Part shown: positions 32,405 through 33,564 of the stretch, in pieces
Layout: each line of letters begins with the position of its first letter
Numbering within the stretch: position 1 is the first letter of the stretch
Translations under genes and position numbers: made by a program
DNA from: Desulfobacterales bacterium
GTDB taxonomy: Bacteria > Desulfobacterota > Desulfobacteria > Desulfobacterales > JAHEIW01
Length of the DNA stretch: 33,564 bases
NCBI GenBank assembly: GCA_030066985.1
Contig: JASJAN010000072.1
Location: forward strand, 1 to 33,564
Direction: 5' to 3'
The notes under the pieces: model-generated
What the model saw: the letters and a program-made list of their open reading frames with translations, nothing else
Databases searched by the model: none
What the model was told of the DNA's origin: nothing

Positions 32405-32850
32405 CGAATAAAAATAATTGACAAATTTGCGTATTCACGATAATTTTAAGTTACAGATTATTTTTATTCACCGCATTTGCTAAGCACGTGCGCGGAATTT
32501 TATCTTGGCAGCATGCTTGACCTGATGTCGGTCCTGCCCCGGGATGAATCACAAAAATCTAATACCAGCGCAGTGCACATACGTTCATCCGATAACCGGG
32601 ACTGCGAACCTATTTTTAGCGGTACTCAAAAAAATGCATTCATTTTTCTTGCCGATCTTACCATGCGGCGTCACATTCTGGTGAAGGTCGGTTATCTACG
32701 TGCTGCAAGTTACGGCTCCAACTGTTCCTTGTCCGGAATGATCCTGCTTAAAAAGATCGTAAGAGCGATTTAGCCAACATAACACGGGCTGAAAAATGTT
32801 GTCGTCAGCCCGGGAGAATCAACATAAAATCTTAATTAATGGGGTATGAA
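32405..32850. other. Non-coding gap with a hairpin
   Basis: The 446 bp hold a 98-codon open frame (32477-32773) with no Shine-Dalgarno, no motif and unusual composition, which I do not accept as a gene. CGGGCTGA (32785-32792) and TCAGCCCG (32805-32812) form a perfect 8-bp hairpin just before the zinc-ribbon gene, without a T tract. The block CTTGCCGATCTTACC (about 32649) also occurs near 24608, hinting at another dispersed repeat. Confidence 0.5.
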
Positions 32851-33564
32851 ATGATTGTTACCTGTAATGAATGTGAATCGAGTTTCAACGTTGACGACAG
32901 TCTTGTGAAGGATACCGGCTCCAAAGTCCGTTGTTCCAAATGCAGCAGCGTATTCGTCGTTTATCCGGAAGCCGCTGCGCCTGAATTGGATCAAGCGTCA
33001 GAAGATCTGTCTCTTGAGATGGATGATGAATTGCCTGATCTTGATGATATGATGGACTTTGACGACGATGATTTGTCGCTGGATTCAGTTGAAGACGATG
33101 ATTCAGATGTTATGGGTTTGGACTCGGATGACGATCTCCTCGTTGAGATAGAAGAACCTGAGCTGGGCGCGGTTGAAGCGGGCGATGACGATCTGCCGGA
33201 CCTGGATATGGATTTAGAAGATTTGGGCGAGGCTGCGGAAGCTGATGCCATTGCGGCAGATTCAAGTCTTGATTCGACCGATGATGCATTAGCGTTGGGT
33301 GCTGATGATGGCGGCGATGAGCTCGATCTATCGGATCTTGAAGACTTGGTAGGTGCCGATGATGATATTGAATTGGAGGATCTAACGTCTGAAGCAGCAG
33401 TGGAAGCCGACCCGGACCTGGATTTGGGACTTGAACCTGATGAAGCTGAACCTGTCGCCACCGATGATGATATTGAATTGGAGGATCTAACGTCTGAAGC
33501 AGCAGTGGAAGCCGACCCGGACCTGGATTTGGGACTTGAACCTGATGAAGCTGAACCTGTCGCC
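32851..33564 (+). CDS. MJ0042-type zinc-ribbon protein with acidic repeat tail (partial)
   Basis: This gene is open to the end of the window (238 codons seen, no stop). It starts MIVTCNECESSFNVDDSLV and has the zinc-ribbon Cys pairs C5-x2-C8 and C28-x2-C31 (VRCSKCSSVFVVYP), the MJ0042/zinc_ribbon_5 pattern common in deltaproteobacteria. From about residue 45 the chain is extremely acidic, with runs such as DLDDMMDFDDDDLSLD. It ends in a perfect 35-residue tandem repeat (DIELEDLTSEAAVEADPDLD onward). Such proteins often carry a later membrane segment and C-terminal domain, not visible here. GGGG precedes the ATG at about seven bases. Zinc binding is inferred from the cysteines. Confidence 0.85.
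   Translation, partial: MIVTCNECESSFNVDDSLVKDTGSKVRCSKCSSVFVVYPEAAAPELDQASEDLSLEMDDELPDLDDMMDFDDDDLSLDSVEDDDSDVMGLDSDDDLLVEIEEPELGAVEAGDDDLPDLDMDLEDLGEAAEADAIAADSSLDSTDDALALGADDGGDELDLSDLEDLVGADDDIELEDLTSEAAVEADPDLDLGLEPDEAEPVATDDDIELEDLTSEAAVEADPDLDLGLEPDEAEPVA
33361..33564 (+). repeat. 105-bp perfect tandem repeat inside the acidic tail
   Basis: Copy 1 is 33361-33465. Copy 2 runs from 33466 to the window edge (99 of 105 bp) and is identical to copy 1 over all of it. 105 bp is 35 codons, so the frame is kept. Identity at third codon positions points to a recent duplication or an expansion-prone array. The true copy number lies outside the window. Confidence 0.9.

Noticed and set aside
32477-32773. 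A 98-codon plus-strand open frame
   Set aside because: No Shine-Dalgarno sequence, no recognisable motif, and part of it looks like a dispersed repeat block.

Overview
The window looks like chromosomal DNA from a Gram-negative deltaproteobacterium, most likely Desulfobacterota (Desulfobacterales-like). This is inferred from the mix of housekeeping genes, HDOD and SpoIIE-type response regulators, MJ0042-type zinc-ribbon protein, lipoproteins and small conserved proteins of that lineage. It also rests on the dense, MITE-like intergenic repeats. No 16S rRNA or other marker is present to fix the taxon. No database search was possible, so family names come from motif recognition.

Layout. 1-660: an intact tRNA-Asn(GUU) is preceded by two 100-bp tandem copies of a broken tRNA-Asn. 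It is followed by a small GIY-YIG nuclease gene and a further broken tRNA-Asn. In the broken copies 10-nt pieces of tRNA arms are replaced by a 15-nt hairpin, TCCGCC-NNN-GGCGGA. 814-1314: flavodoxin. 1886-5967: a tightly coupled signalling operon of PAS histidine kinase, receiver-HDOD protein and receiver-PP2C phosphatase. 6057-11244: mostly minus-strand genes (small conserved protein, MltD-like lytic transglycosylase, EamA transporter, half-size GDT1/UPF0016 protein, radical SAM protein, two small proteins) plus yhbY on the plus strand. 11476-14154: polA with all three activities apparently intact. 14175-19430: a 58-aa minus-strand protein, a FlgT-like lipoprotein, a DusB-type dihydrouridine synthase, a DUF1848 protein, a 116-aa protein between direct repeats, and a metallo-beta-lactamase-fold hydrolase. 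19678-24517: TPR protein, protealysin-like M4 peptidase, an emfourin-like inhibitor, and a membrane-anchored protein with four PPC-like repeats. 24979-29118 (minus): a 986-aa receiver/PPDK_N fusion and a YhcC-type radical SAM protein. 29365-33564: mnmG, a CbpA-type DnaJ, and the start of a zinc-ribbon protein with a very acidic, tandemly repeated tail that runs off the window.

How the genes work together. The kinase and its two receiver proteins form one translationally coupled phosphorelay-like unit. The M4 peptidase and emfourin form a protease-inhibitor pair. tRNA biology recurs (tRNA-Asn, DusB, MnmG, the tRNA-derived repeats), but these genes are not one operon.

The most unusual content is the repeat layer. 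Almost every intergenic gap holds an inverted-repeat element (CAGGTGTCAGG type, CCGGTTGAGCCCGTT type, ACGGACAAC type, TGAAAATTAATGCG type, AAAGTGGAGC type). Several are themselves invaded by very short GC-rich hairpins. The same 15-nt hairpin sits in these elements and in the tRNA-Asn copies beside the GIY-YIG gene. The suggestion that the GIY-YIG nuclease and the hairpin belong to one micro-mobile system is a hypothesis, not a demonstrated fact.
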